Source: Bacteroidales bacterium UBA3297 (lineage in GTDB: Bacteria > Bacteroidota > Bacteroidia > Bacteroidales > Paludibacteraceae). Taken from it: 64,000 bases of DNA. Positions 43,080-52,706 of this stretch are shown in pieces. The notes below the pieces were generated by a model. That model saw only the letters and a list, made by a program, of their open reading frames with translations, made no database searches and was not told where the DNA came from. The stretch's first letter is position 1, and every line of letters starts with the position of its first letter. A program made the position numbers and the translations under genes. The stretch spans positions 1 through 64,000 of the forward strand of contig DETD01000026.1 in the NCBI GenBank assembly GCA_002362105.1. Direction: 5' to 3'.

Positions 43080-46000
43080 ATGCATAGGTTCGTCGCTTTT
43101 CTTTGTTGTTGGGTGCTGGTTTTGCTGGCGCCGGCGCAGGGCTATGCGGTGAAACGGCTGCATTTTACCAACTACCGGACGAGTAACGGACTAAGCAGTA
43201 ACTATATAGTCGATATGGCCGTCGATGCGCACGGCTTCTTGTGGCTGGCAACCGATTGCGGTGTCAACCGCTTCGATGGTGCCGCCTTCCGGTCTTATCG
43301 GACCGACAACTATCCGTCGCTACTCGAGAACGATGCCCTGCAGGTTTGCCCTGTCAGTGATGGTGGGGTGCTGGTGTCGGGCTATAACGGTTTCCTGCAA
43401 CGGTACGATTATGCTACCGACCGTTTTGAGTCGGTTTTCCCCCGTAGTTTTACGCAAACGGTGGGCAATTTATACTACGACTCCCTCAACGATGACTATT
43501 TCGCCTTGACTACGGGCGGCATTTATAGGAAAAAGCATGGAGCTGATGGTTTTTCAAAAGACTTCCTGCCTTCTGTTTCCGACAGGCCGACCGTTCAGCG
43601 CATACTTAACGATGGGCACGGCCATTATTGGCTGGCAGAGTCGGATTCTGTTTCTGTTTTTTCGGCTGATGGACGGCTAGTGCTTGTCCTTCGCCCGTCT
43701 TCCTCCCATATTCAGACGTTTACCCCCCAACTGATGTCGCTGTCTGATGGACGGCTGATGGTCAGTTACCAGACGAACAAGGTCGATTTTTTTTCTTTCT
43801 CCAGCAAGGGTGATATTGTTCACGAACGGAGTGTTACCCTGCCTTTCTTGAATTTGACCTGTGTGCAGGTGACGACCGATGGGGCCTATTGGTTCGCTTC
43901 CGATGGCGACGGCTTGTGGTATAGTCCTTCCGAACCAGTTGCGGGTGCCGATTTGCAAAAGGTGCTGCCTTATGGCTCGAATGGCGACGAAATTAGAAAG
44001 GTTTACTCGTTGTTGGCCGATAGCTTGGGCAATTTGTGGGTGGCAACCCAAAATGCCGGTCTATGGCGCTATTCGGCTAAAGATTTAAGGGCTTCGTTCA
44101 TGTCTTCCGATCTGGGTATCCCACGGGGTGTGGGTACAGGTTTCTGTGAACTTCCTTCCAAATGTATGATGATGGCCTGCGACGGTTCGGGGCTGTATGA
44201 GTTTTCGGAGAATGCTGGACTCCTGCAGGCCTATTCGGAAACAGACGGCTTGAAGAACCGAAACTTGATTTCACTTATGTGCGATTCTCGGGGACAGGTC
44301 TGGGCTTCGACTTGGGGCGCAGGGCTTTACCTCGGTAACAGCCAGGGGGGGCGGTATGCCTTCAAACCAGTCGACTTCACAGGACTAGACAATCCGCAAA
44401 CTACCATTACCAACTGTCTGGAACTTGACAATGGCGATGTGTGGGCTTGCTCTGGTGGCGATGGCGTCTATATACGTCACGACGGAAAATGGAGCAGAAC
44501 GCTGTTGCGTTACCCTTGGAATAAAGATGCTATTGAACGCTGGCCGGTATTCTCGATAGAGGTGAACGATAGGGAACACTGGGTTCAAACCTCTTGCTGT
44601 ATGTGGAACGATAGGGGCGGCGGTATGCTGAAACCCTATAATATAGAAAAATTTATGGGGCCCGAACGCTACATCATTAACGATGCGGTCTATGTGCCGG
44701 GTTGTGGCGTTGTGCTGGCCACGCAAAAGGGGCTGCTGGTCGCAAAAAGCGATACGTTCTCCTTCTCGAAGGTCGACTGCTGTCCTGAAGTGGATATCCA
44801 TTCTATTGTTTTGGACCAGAAAGGACGGCTATGGGCAACTTTGCCCGATGGTGTATGGTGTTTCAACCTCCAGCAACGCACTTCTTTCCGCTACCCGAAA
44901 GATTTTGGGGCGTATGGGCGGAACTACTTCGTGAAACATTCTAAATTCTGCAATAGCCAGAACTTTGTTTATTTCGGCACCAAAGACGGCTTTTTCTGCT
45001 TTAACGGCGACAGTCTGCCAACTGTTCGGGAAAACTCCGATTTTTGTCTGAACCGTATTGAAGTCGATGGGGAGCAGATTGATTTTGGAACTCTGTTTGT
45101 CGGACAGTCGACGGCTGAGCGAGAAGTTGAACTGCCTTACGGACACAGTTCGCTGGCCGTGTGTGTCGATATGGCCGATTTCTCCCAACAGCGTGCGGTG
45201 CTGGTGTACCGTTTGGGAGACGCCGACTGGCAGTCGGTTAATACCGACCAACGTATCGCTTTCAACTACCTTCCGTCGGGAAACTACCTGCTTGAAGTTA
45301 AATTGTTGGGTACGCCAGACAGCAGTGCTATAAAACTGAAAGTGGTGGTCCTCGGACCTTGGTGGCAGTCTCTTTGGTTCAAGGCGTTGTGTGTACTTTT
45401 GATTGTTTTGCTGATTGGCTACAAAATATACCGTATGCAGCGCGACAGGCGTGCATTGCGCGATATGGTGGATGAACGCACACGGGAACTGAAAATACAA
45501 AAAGACCTCGTGGAACAGCGTAACCAGGAACTGAATGTGGCCTTGTCGACTAAAGACCGGCTGATGACGGTCGTCGCCCACGATTTGAAGAACCCTGTGT
45601 TTGCCATAGTCGGGGCTCTTGAAGGCTTACGCCGCAGAAACCACCAGCTGACAGAGGAGGAACGTGCCTCTTCGCTCGACAGTATGATTGACCGTACTAG
45701 AACTTTGCAGAACGAACTGGGCAAACTGCTCGTCTGGGCGACTTCAAAACAAGACGAGGTGACTTTCCGGCCTTCGAATGCCGACTTGGCTGAAATTATT
45801 GGAAGTGATGTGGAACTGCTGAAAATCCAGGCTGAAGAGAAGGGTGTGGCGTTGCACTGCTCGGTTGATGTGCCGAACTATGTGTACGTCGATTCCCGTA
45901 TGGTAGCCACGGCTATACGGAATGTTTTGGGAAACAGCCTGAAATTTACGCCTCCGGGTTGTGCTGTGCGTGTCCGTGCCTGGCAGGAAGGGGCTTCGGC

Positions 46001-47081
46001 TTTCGTTGAAGTTGTGGACGAGGGCGTTGGTATGTCGGCCGAAAAATTGCAGGAACTGTTGGCAAAAGATGTCAATGCGTCAACCGTAGGAACTGGCGGA
46101 GAGTCCGGTAGCGGTTTGGGAGTCGGTTTGGCTAAGTACTATGTCGCTACCAATGGCGGCCACTTCTCAATGAGTAGTGAAGTGGGTTCGGGCACGACCA
46201 CTTTGTTGGAACTGCCGGCTACACAGATTCCGGTTGCTAAGTCAACGGCCGGATTAGAAGACCAAACGGTTGCTGTAGAAGTTGATGCCGAACTGCTGGA
46301 GGGTAACTGTGTGCTGGTTGTTGACGATGACCCGCTCATTGCACAGAACATAAAGTCGATGCTGGAAAAATATGTCGAGGTACTGTTGGCTAAAGACGGT
46401 CAGGAGGCACTCGGCGTGGTTCGCTCCCATTCGGTCGACGTGGTGGTCAGCGATGTCGAAATGCCGGTGATGAACGGTATTGAAATGTCGAATGCACTGA
46501 AGTCCGACGCTAATTATAACCACATACCGGTGCTGTTCCTTTCGGCAAGGACCACAGAAAGCGACCGTTTGCTCGGCTTGTTGACGGGGGCGGTCGACTA
46601 TATTCCTAAACCTTTCAACCGGAACGAACTGCTGGTGAAACTGAACAACATCCTTTCGGTGCGCCAGCGCCAACAGCAGTATTTGCTGAATAAGGCTGTC
46701 GCAGACGGTAGCCGTGAGGCTGTTGGTGAAGAGTGTGCCGAAAAGGCGGAGGAAGCAGAGAAAATGAATCCGTATCTGCAACGGGTTCTTGCTGATATAG
46801 AGGCGAATTTTTCCGATTCGGAATATAGTGTGGAACTGCTGGCCAGCAACCTCTGCACCACCCGCATAACCCTTTATAGGAAAGTGAAGTCGCTGTCGGG
46901 ACAGAATCCGAGCGATTTGTTGATTGACTACCGGCTGAACAAGTCGTGCCAACTGCTGAAAGAAAAACAAATGCCGGTGCAAGATGTCGCCTATGCGGTC
47001 GGCTTCTCTGACTATGCCTATTTCTCGCGCAGGTTCAAGGCTCGTTTCGGACAGTCGCCGAAAGATTTTGCCGCTCTTTGA
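43080..47081 (+). CDS. Hybrid two-component system regulator (HTCS 1)
   Basis: A 1,333-residue one-chain sensor and regulator. Signal peptide (1-23), then a periplasmic sensor of repeated two-component propeller blades (~25-640; FLWLATDCGVNRFDG, LWVATQNAGLWRYS, VWACSGGDGVYI) and a Y_Y_Y domain (~660-755), one membrane helix (~762-781), kinase with His834 (VVAHDLKNPVFAI), ATPase domain (ending SGSGLGVGLAKYY), receiver with Asp1125 (VVVSDVEMPVMNG) and a C-terminal AraC-type helix-turn-helix (~1225-1333). HTCS proteins bind oligosaccharides in the periplasm and switch on nearby polysaccharide genes. Here the next gene is the GH44 cellulase-type enzyme, the likely target. Confidence 0.94.
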   Translation: MHRFVAFLCCWVLVLLAPAQGYAVKRLHFTNYRTSNGLSSNYIVDMAVDAHGFLWLATDCGVNRFDGAAFRSYRTDNYPSLLENDALQVCPVSDGGVLVSGYNGFLQRYDYATDRFESVFPRSFTQTVGNLYYDSLNDDYFALTTGGIYRKKHGADGFSKDFLPSVSDRPTVQRILNDGHGHYWLAESDSVSVFSADGRLVLVLRPSSSHIQTFTPQLMSLSDGRLMVSYQTNKVDFFSFSSKGDIVHERSVTLPFLNLTCVQVTTDGAYWFASDGDGLWYSPSEPVAGADLQKVLPYGSNGDEIRKVYSLLADSLGNLWVATQNAGLWRYSAKDLRASFMSSDLGIPRGVGTGFCELPSKCMMMACDGSGLYEFSENAGLLQAYSETDGLKNRNLISLMCDSRGQVWASTWGAGLYLGNSQGGRYAFKPVDFTGLDNPQTTITNCLELDNGDVWACSGGDGVYIRHDGKWSRTLLRYPWNKDAIERWPVFSIEVNDREHWVQTSCCMWNDRGGGMLKPYNIEKFMGPERYIINDAVYVPGCGVVLATQKGLLVAKSDTFSFSKVDCCPEVDIHSIVLDQKGRLWATLPDGVWCFNLQQRTSFRYPKDFGAYGRNYFVKHSKFCNSQNFVYFGTKDGFFCFNGDSLPTVRENSDFCLNRIEVDGEQIDFGTLFVGQSTAEREVELPYGHSSLAVCVDMADFSQQRAVLVYRLGDADWQSVNTDQRIAFNYLPSGNYLLEVKLLGTPDSSAIKLKVVVLGPWWQSLWFKALCVLLIVLLIGYKIYRMQRDRRALRDMVDERTRELKIQKDLVEQRNQELNVALSTKDRLMTVVAHDLKNPVFAIVGALEGLRRRNHQLTEEERASSLDSMIDRTRTLQNELGKLLVWATSKQDEVTFRPSNADLAEIIGSDVELLKIQAEEKGVALHCSVDVPNYVYVDSRMVATAIRNVLGNSLKFTPPGCAVRVRAWQEGASAFVEVVDEGVGMSAEKLQELLAKDVNASTVGTGGESGSGLGVGLAKYYVATNGGHFSMSSEVGSGTTTLLELPATQIPVAKSTAGLEDQTVAVEVDAELLEGNCVLVVDDDPLIAQNIKSMLEKYVEVLLAKDGQEALGVVRSHSVDVVVSDVEMPVMNGIEMSNALKSDANYNHIPVLFLSARTTESDRLLGLLTGAVDYIPKPFNRNELLVKLNNILSVRQRQQQYLLNKAVADGSREAVGEECAEKAEEAEKMNPYLQRVLADIEANFSDSEYSVELLASNLCTTRITLYRKVKSLSGQNPSDLLIDYRLNKSCQLLKEKQMPVQDVAYAVGFSDYAYFSRRFKARFGQSPKDFAAL

Positions 47082-47136
47082 ACTAATATTCCATTTGCTT
47101 GAAACAAAATTCTCCGTCTTGCTGCTTGTTTAAGCC

Positions 47137-47144
47137 TATATTTG
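47137..47144 (+). promoter_or_regulatory. -7 element of the GH44 gene
   Basis: TATATTTG, 27 bases before the ATG. No convincing -33 element at the normal spacing, which would suit a promoter that depends on the HTCS activator. Confidence 0.45.
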
Positions 47145-47171
47145 TATGACTTTAAACAAACACAAGTTGAT

Positions 47172-49037
47172 ATGAATAAACACTTACTACTTCCTACTAC
47201 ATTTTTAGCATTTGTCGCGGTGGCCAATGCACAAGTTTCGGTGGTTATTGATGCCGATGCCGACAACATGCCCATCTCGCCCTACCTCTATGGGAAAAAT
47301 GGTGCGACCAGCGACCAGGCTACGCCTACAAGTGCCGCCGATATGCTGCGTATGCGTGAGGCGGGGCTCCGTTTCGCCCGTATGAACAATGGCAATAACG
47401 CCACAAAGTACAACTGGCGCAGAAAACTGACCTGCCATCCCGATTGGTACAAAAATGTCTATCCTTGCAACTGGGACCAGTCTGCTTCCGACCTACAAAG
47501 CGAACTGCCTGGAGTGCAGGGTATGTATGCCTTCCAACTGATTGGCAAGGCGGCTAAAACCAGCGACTATAATTTCAACGACTGGGCCTACAACCAAAGC
47601 CAGTGGGGCGAGTGGTGCAGCAAACCTGTGTGTGGTGGTGGCGAACTCGACGCTGCGGGCAATTTGGTTAAGAAGGGCGATGCCTCGCTCTATCTGGAAG
47701 ACTGGCCTGCCGACTCCACAGTGGGCATCTATAAACACTGGCGCGACGAACTGGGCCTCGATATGTCGCAGTTTCAATATTGGAGCATGGATAACGAGTT
47801 CGAAATGTGGCCTTGGACGCATTCCGACGTTGTGGAGAAAAACAGCGACGAGGTGTTTGAAATGATGATGCAGAACTATTTTGCTACCGCTAAGGCTATC
47901 CGTGCCATTGACCCTTCGGTCAAACTCTGCGGACCAGTTGCCGGCAGCGAGTGGACATGGTTTTACCCTGCCGACTGCCAACCTACTTACAAGGGCAAAA
48001 AATACTGCTGGTTGGAATACTTCATTATGCGTTGTGCCGAGGAAGAAAAATCTTCAGGCGTGAAAATGCTCGATGTGCTCGACATCCACTTCTATCCGGG
48101 CGACACCAAGGTGGCCGATGTGCTGCAGACCCACAGGGTACTCTGGGACCGCAATTTCGTCTATTCGGGAGCCAACGGTGTGAAGACTGTTAATGGCGGA
48201 TGGGACGAAACGCAAACCAAAGAATATATTTTCGGCCGTTGCCAAGACTGGATTGACCAGTATTTTGGACCAAACCGTGGCATTACTTTCGCCATTTCAG
48301 AATACGACAATACCTCCTCGTTCAATCCGACGGTTACCGCATTGAGCTATGCCTCTTTCTTGGGCGAGGGCGCACGCCACGGCATGGAGTTTTTCACACC
48401 GTGGACGTGGAATACGGGTATGTGGGAAACCCTCCATCTTTTCGGCCGATATGCGCAAGACGTGAACGTGAGCGCCGTCTCTTCTAACGAAGAGTTGCTT
48501 TCCGCCTACACCTCCATCTCTTCTACCCGCGACTCTATGACCATTATTCTGATTAACCGTTCGGAAACAGCGTCTCAGAAAGTTAGTCTCACTATCGGCA
48601 ATTTCGATGCGCAGGATGGTGCTGCAGAAACCTTGCAGTTGGCCAACCTGCCGGCTTCCGAAACTTTCAATTCGCATACCGACAATGCGCTTACATCGGG
48701 TAAGGTGGCTGTCGCTTCCAACATGTTGTCGGTCGAGGTACCGCCTTTGTCGATGACTGCTGTCCTGGTTCCTTCCGCCCATACGGGTGTAGACGGTTTT
48801 GTAGCCCAATCGGTTGCCGTCTATCCAAATCCGACTACCGATGTGCTTTATGTGTCGAACGACGGGACTATAAAGTCTGTCGATATTGTAAATACTAGCG
48901 GAGTTGTTGTCAAGACTGTGAACGCAACTGCCGATGACGATGTCGCAATCTCGGTTGCCGACTTAGACAAAGCGGTGTATCTGGTGAAAATCCGTACTGC
49001 CGGCGGTGTCAAGTTTAGCACGGTTGTCGTGAAGTGA
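47172..49037 (+). CDS. GH44 endoglucanase/xyloglucanase with T9SS sorting domain
   Basis: A 621-residue secreted glycoside hydrolase. ATG 47172 gives a signal peptide (MNKHLLLPTTFLAFVAVANA). The catalytic domain (~20-520) fits GH44: predicted acid/base Glu209 in YWSMDNEFEMW (family DNEP) and nucleophile Glu377 in FAISEYDN; the 168-residue gap matches the family. GH44 enzymes cut internal beta-1,4 bonds in cellulose derivatives and xyloglucan. The last ~75 residues are a type A T9SS sorting domain (VAVYPNPTTDVLYVSN to the terminal KFSTVVVK), so export to the surface is expected. It follows HTCS 1 and ends at a strong terminator. Confidence 0.88.
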   Translation: MNKHLLLPTTFLAFVAVANAQVSVVIDADADNMPISPYLYGKNGATSDQATPTSAADMLRMREAGLRFARMNNGNNATKYNWRRKLTCHPDWYKNVYPCNWDQSASDLQSELPGVQGMYAFQLIGKAAKTSDYNFNDWAYNQSQWGEWCSKPVCGGGELDAAGNLVKKGDASLYLEDWPADSTVGIYKHWRDELGLDMSQFQYWSMDNEFEMWPWTHSDVVEKNSDEVFEMMMQNYFATAKAIRAIDPSVKLCGPVAGSEWTWFYPADCQPTYKGKKYCWLEYFIMRCAEEEKSSGVKMLDVLDIHFYPGDTKVADVLQTHRVLWDRNFVYSGANGVKTVNGGWDETQTKEYIFGRCQDWIDQYFGPNRGITFAISEYDNTSSFNPTVTALSYASFLGEGARHGMEFFTPWTWNTGMWETLHLFGRYAQDVNVSAVSSNEELLSAYTSISSTRDSMTIILINRSETASQKVSLTIGNFDAQDGAAETLQLANLPASETFNSHTDNALTSGKVAVASNMLSVEVPPLSMTAVLVPSAHTGVDGFVAQSVAVYPNPTTDVLYVSNDGTIKSVDIVNTSGVVVKTVNATADDDVAISVADLDKAVYLVKIRTAGGVKFSTVVVK

Positions 49038-49140
49038 TAAAATGCAGTATCCACGTAATGCGGATTTTATACTTGTTCGCTTAAATGTGTACCTCTGCTC
49101 TTCGATTATTTTGATTTTGTGGTGAATGCAAAATCAGTGA

Positions 49141-49180
49141 AACAGGCTGAATCCGGTTGCTGGATTCAGCCTGTTTTTCT
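49141..49180 (+). terminator. Terminator after GH44
   Basis: AACAGGCTGAATCC and GGATTCAGCCTGTT form a perfect 14-bp stem with a 7-base loop, then TTTCT. Confidence 0.9.
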
Positions 49181-49200
49181 ATTGTGGAATCTGGATAAAA

Positions 49201-49400
49201 CCCCACCCGTCAGGAAGGGGTATCTCAATAACCGGGTATGCGGAGGTCAGAAAGACTGAAGCGTGCTCGGGTAAGAAGCGTATCCGGAAAGAACATGTGA
49301 AAATCCATCCGTCTGGAAGACGGTATCTCCATAACCGGGCACGGTCTCCTATGCGGCGCCGTGCGTTTGGAAAACGCTACGTGGCAACACTGGGGGCAGG
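49201..49400. repeat. Three hairpin-bearing intergenic repeats
   Basis: Two clear copies, 49205-49236 and 49307-49339, share CCGTCnGGAAGnnGGTATCTCnATAACCGGG (about 28 of 32 bases). A weaker third begins near 49365 (CGTTTGGAAAACGCTACG...ACTGGG). Each starts with a small stem capped by a loop containing GGAA (CCC/GGG, CCGTC/GACGG, GCGTTT/AAACGC); stem bases differ between copies while pairing is kept. No gene is supported in this 470-base stretch apart from the terminator and the ftsY promoter. Nature unknown. Confidence 0.6.
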
Positions 49401-49471
49401 GTGGGCCGTAACACTTAGCCCCTTCGGAGTGCAAATTTCCACTTAAATCAAATACACTCCCGAAAAAATGT

Positions 49472-49479
49472 TAACTTTG
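49472..49479 (+). promoter_or_regulatory. -7 element of ftsY
   Basis: TAACTTTG, exact consensus, 28 bases before the start codon; no clear -33 element. Confidence 0.5.
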
Positions 49480-49507
49480 TGTTTAAATTCACCATCTTAT
49501 AATCAAT

Positions 49508-50467
49508 ATGGGTTTATTCGATATTTTCTCCTCAAAAAAGAAAGAAGACCTCGATAAGGGGTTGGAAAAGACCAAACAGGGCTTTTTCGATAAACTGAAG
49601 CGTGCTGTCGCTGGCAAGTCGAAAGTCGATGACGACGTCCTCGATAATCTGGAAGAGGTGCTGATCACTTCTGATGTGGGCGTGGAAACTACCCTGAAGA
49701 TTGTTGAGCGCATTCAAGACCGTGTGGCTCGCGACAAATACATGGGGACCGAAGAACTCAACGGTATCTTGAAAGACGAAATCGCTTCGTTGTTGGAAGA
49801 GAATAATACAGCCGATGGCTCTTCTTTCGATTTGCCGAAGTCCGACTCCCCTTATGTCATTATGGTTGTAGGTGTGAATGGCGTTGGCAAGACCACTACC
49901 ATCGGTAAACTGGCCTACCAGTTCAAGAAGGCGGGCAAGTCGGTCTACCTGGGTGCTGCCGACACCTTCCGTGCGGCCGCTGTTGACCAACTGGTTATCT
50001 GGGGTGAGCGCGTGGACTGCCCTGTCATTAAGCAGAGTATGGGCTCTGACCCGGCTTCTGTGGCTTTTGATACACTTTCTTCCGCAAAGGCGAACAAGGC
50101 CGATGTGGTGATTATTGATACGGCAGGACGTCTGCACAACAAGGTGAACCTGATGAACGAGCTGACCAAAATCAAGCAGGTGATGAAAAAGGTGATCCCC
50201 GATGCACCGCACGAGGTGCTGCTTGTGCTCGACGGGTCGACCGGACAGAATGCGTTTGAACAGGCTAAGCAGTTCTCTAAAGCAACCGAAGTTACTGCTT
50301 TGGCTGTAACCAAACTCGACGGCACTGCCAAAGGAGGCGTCGTTATCGGCATCTCCGACCAGTTTAAAATTCCGGTTAAGTATATTGGCGTAGGCGAGGG
50401 TATCGAACACCTCCAGTTATTCAATAAGAAGGAGTTTGTTGATTCCCTGTTCAATACAAATGCCTAA
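49508..50467 (+). CDS. ftsY: Signal recognition particle receptor FtsY
   Basis: SRP receptor GTPase that hands ribosome-nascent chains to the membrane translocon. It is 319 residues, the short form without a long acidic A domain. The N domain (~1-90) contains the usual DVGVETTLKIVERI; the G domain has GVNGVGKTTTIGKLA (~118-132), DTAGRLHNKVNLMNEL and TKLDGTAKGG. Followed after 15 bases by rimO, a frequent pairing in Bacteroidota. Confidence 0.96.
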   Translation: MGLFDIFSSKKKEDLDKGLEKTKQGFFDKLKRAVAGKSKVDDDVLDNLEEVLITSDVGVETTLKIVERIQDRVARDKYMGTEELNGILKDEIASLLEENNTADGSSFDLPKSDSPYVIMVVGVNGVGKTTTIGKLAYQFKKAGKSVYLGAADTFRAAAVDQLVIWGERVDCPVIKQSMGSDPASVAFDTLSSAKANKADVVIIDTAGRLHNKVNLMNELTKIKQVMKKVIPDAPHEVLLVLDGSTGQNAFEQAKQFSKATEVTALAVTKLDGTAKGGVVIGISDQFKIPVKYIGVGEGIEHLQLFNKKEFVDSLFNTNA

Positions 50468-50482
50468 TCGTAAAAAAGAGGA

Positions 50483-51781
50483 ATGAAGAATAGCAATATT
50501 GTTGACATTATTACGCTGGGTTGCTCAAAAAACTTGGTGGATAGCGAGATGCTGAGCCGCCAACTTTCGGCAAACGGCTATCAGGTCGTTTACGACGACG
50601 AAAATCCGAAGGGAGGCATTGTTATTGTCAATACTTGTGGATTTATCGGCGATGCGAAAGAAGAGAGCATCAACACCATTCTGGAACTCGGGGAACTGAA
50701 GAAACGCAGGAAGATTAGCAAACTCTATGTTATGGGGTGCCTTTCTGAACGTTATTTGGCCGATTTGAAGGAAGAAATTCCCGAGGTGGACAAGTTTTAT
50801 GGAAAATTCAATTGGAAGGAAATCCTTAACGAACTGGGCAAAAGCTATAACCAGCAGTTGGCGCTTGAGCGCGACCTGACTACACCCAAACATTACGCTT
50901 ATTTGAAGATCGCCGAAGGGTGTAACCGCTTTTGCTCTTACTGCGCCATCCCTATTATTACAGGACGATACCAGTCTCGGCCTATTGAAGAGATTGTTGA
51001 CGAGGTGAAGTACCTTGTGGAAATGGGGGTGAAGGAGTTCCAGGTTATTGCCCAAGACCTTTCATATTACGGGGTAGACCTTTACAAGGAAATGCGCCTG
51101 GCCGAATTGGTTGAGCGTATATCCGATGTTCCGGGGGTGGAGTGGATCCGTCTGCATTATGCCTACCCGGCACAATTCCCTTACGATGTGCTGAAAGTGA
51201 TGCGCGAACGTCCGAACGTTTGCAAATACCTCGATATTGCGTTGCAGCATATTTCCGACAATATGCTCACAAAAATGCGCCGACACGTAACCAAGCAGGA
51301 AACCTACGATTTGGTGACCCGCTTGCGTGAGGAGGTGCCCGGCATTCATTTGCGTACCACTTTGCTGACAGGACATCCTGGCGAGACGGAGCAAGACTTC
51401 GAAGAACTGATTGAGTTCGTTCGTTGGGCGAAGTTCGAACGTATGGGCGCCTTCCCATATTCTGACGAAGACGGTACTTATGCCAGCGAAAACTACGAAG
51501 ACGATATCCCTTTCGAGGTCAAACAGCAGCGGGTTGACGACCTGATGGCAGTGCAGCAAAAAATCTCGAAAAAGATAAATGAGAACAAGGTCGGACAGTC
51601 GTTGAAGGTGATAATCGACCGTGAGGAGGCCGACTATTATATTGGCAGAACCGAATTCGACTCGCCTGAAGTGGACCCAGAGGTGCTGGTTTCGAAAGAC
51701 CAAAAACTGACCATTGGTGAGTTCTATAATGTGGAAGTTACGGGCGCTGAAGAGTTCGAATTGTACGGAAAAGTGGTGTGA
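50483..51781 (+). CDS. rimO: Ribosomal protein S12 methylthiotransferase RimO
   Basis: Radical SAM enzyme adding a methylthio group to an aspartate of S12. It is 432 residues: N-terminal UPF0004 domain with cysteines for the auxiliary cluster (TLGCSKNLVDSE, VNTCGFIGDAKEES, VMGCLSERY), the radical SAM motif CNRFCSYCAIP (~147-157) and a C-terminal TRAM domain (~370-432). GCSKNLVDSE favours RimO over MiaB. Confidence 0.95.
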   Translation: MKNSNIVDIITLGCSKNLVDSEMLSRQLSANGYQVVYDDENPKGGIVIVNTCGFIGDAKEESINTILELGELKKRRKISKLYVMGCLSERYLADLKEEIPEVDKFYGKFNWKEILNELGKSYNQQLALERDLTTPKHYAYLKIAEGCNRFCSYCAIPIITGRYQSRPIEEIVDEVKYLVEMGVKEFQVIAQDLSYYGVDLYKEMRLAELVERISDVPGVEWIRLHYAYPAQFPYDVLKVMRERPNVCKYLDIALQHISDNMLTKMRRHVTKQETYDLVTRLREEVPGIHLRTTLLTGHPGETEQDFEELIEFVRWAKFERMGAFPYSDEDGTYASENYEDDIPFEVKQQRVDDLMAVQQKISKKINENKVGQSLKVIIDREEADYYIGRTEFDSPEVDPEVLVSKDQKLTIGEFYNVEVTGAEEFELYGKVV

Positions 51782-51953
51782 AAACACCCTTGCTTGAACC
51801 TCCATTTTTAGGAAAATGTTTTGTAAAACTATGTTTTTTAGTTTTTTAAAAACTTGAAAAACAATAAATAAAGTGCGAATAATATGCTGTATTGAAAACC
51901 GTATAGCATTCGCAATTTATGGTTAATTCTGAAATTATAGTAATTGTTTAGAT

Positions 51954-52562
51954 ATGTTTTCTGGAATAGTAGAAACCACAGCCAAAGTCCTCGCTCTGGA
52001 GAAGGAGGGCAGTAATTTGAATATTACTATGTCGTGTCCGTTTGCCGGTGAACTGGGTGTCGACCAGAGTGTAGCGCACAATGGTGTCTGCCTGACGGTT
52101 ACCAGCCATACCGACAGCAGTTACACGGTTACTGCCATCAAGGAAACCCTCGACCGTAGCAATCTGGGTGTCTTGAAGGTGGGCGACGAGGTAAACATTG
52201 AGCGGTGCATAATTATGAATGGACGGCTCGACGGTCATATTGTGCAGGGACATGTTGACACTACGGGTGAATGTGTGTCGAAAACGTGGGCCGATGGTAG
52301 CTGGGTGTTTACGTTTAAGTATGCGGTGACCCCTGAATTGGCTCTGAAGGGGTACGTTACTGTTGAAAAGGGATCGGTAGCGGTTAATGGTACCAGCCTT
52401 ACAGTCTGCAACTCGCAAAAAGACCAGTTCTCGGTGTGCATCATCCCTTACACCTACGACCATACCAACTTCCATAATATCGAGGTAGGCACTAAGGTAA
52501 ACCTCGAGTTCGACATCATTGGCAAGTATTTGAGCCGGATGATGGAGTTTAAAAACGATTGA
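51954..52562 (+). CDS. ribE: Riboflavin synthase, alpha subunit
   Basis: Converts two 6,7-dimethyl-8-ribityllumazine molecules to riboflavin. It is 202 residues with two lumazine-binding repeats: residues ~1-95 (MFSGIVETTAKV, HNGVCLTVTSH) and ~97-195 (DGHIVQGHVDTTGE, VNGTSLTVCN). The 172 bases upstream are AT-rich; no FMN riboswitch was recognised and no other rib gene is adjacent. Confidence 0.94.
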   Translation: MFSGIVETTAKVLALEKEGSNLNITMSCPFAGELGVDQSVAHNGVCLTVTSHTDSSYTVTAIKETLDRSNLGVLKVGDEVNIERCIIMNGRLDGHIVQGHVDTTGECVSKTWADGSWVFTFKYAVTPELALKGYVTVEKGSVAVNGTSLTVCNSQKDQFSVCIIPYTYDHTNFHNIEVGTKVNLEFDIIGKYLSRMMEFKND

Positions 52563-52582
52563 TAGCCGTTTTATAACAGTTA

Positions 52583-52637
52583 AACGGGTACACGTAGCGG
52601 AATTTTTCGGCCGCTGGTGTACCCGTTCTTTTGTTTT
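52583..52637 (+). terminator. Terminator after ribE
   Basis: AACGGGTACAC/GTGTACCCGTT perfect 11-bp stem with an inner AGCGG/CCGCT hairpin, then CTTTTGTTTTT. Confidence 0.88.
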
Positions 52638-52706
52638 TCATCTCTGGTTCGCCCGTCTGGTGCTGGCGTAAGGCCGTACACAGGTTGGACGTAGTCTGTT
52701 TTGAAT

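Noticed and set aside
49225..49434. Minus-strand open frame of 69 codons over the hairpin repeats
   Set aside because: Its internal repetition is explained by the DNA-level repeats; composition is not protein-like.
51782..51953. FMN riboswitch before riboflavin synthase
   Set aside because: The AT-rich spacer lacks the conserved RFN core bases and helices.
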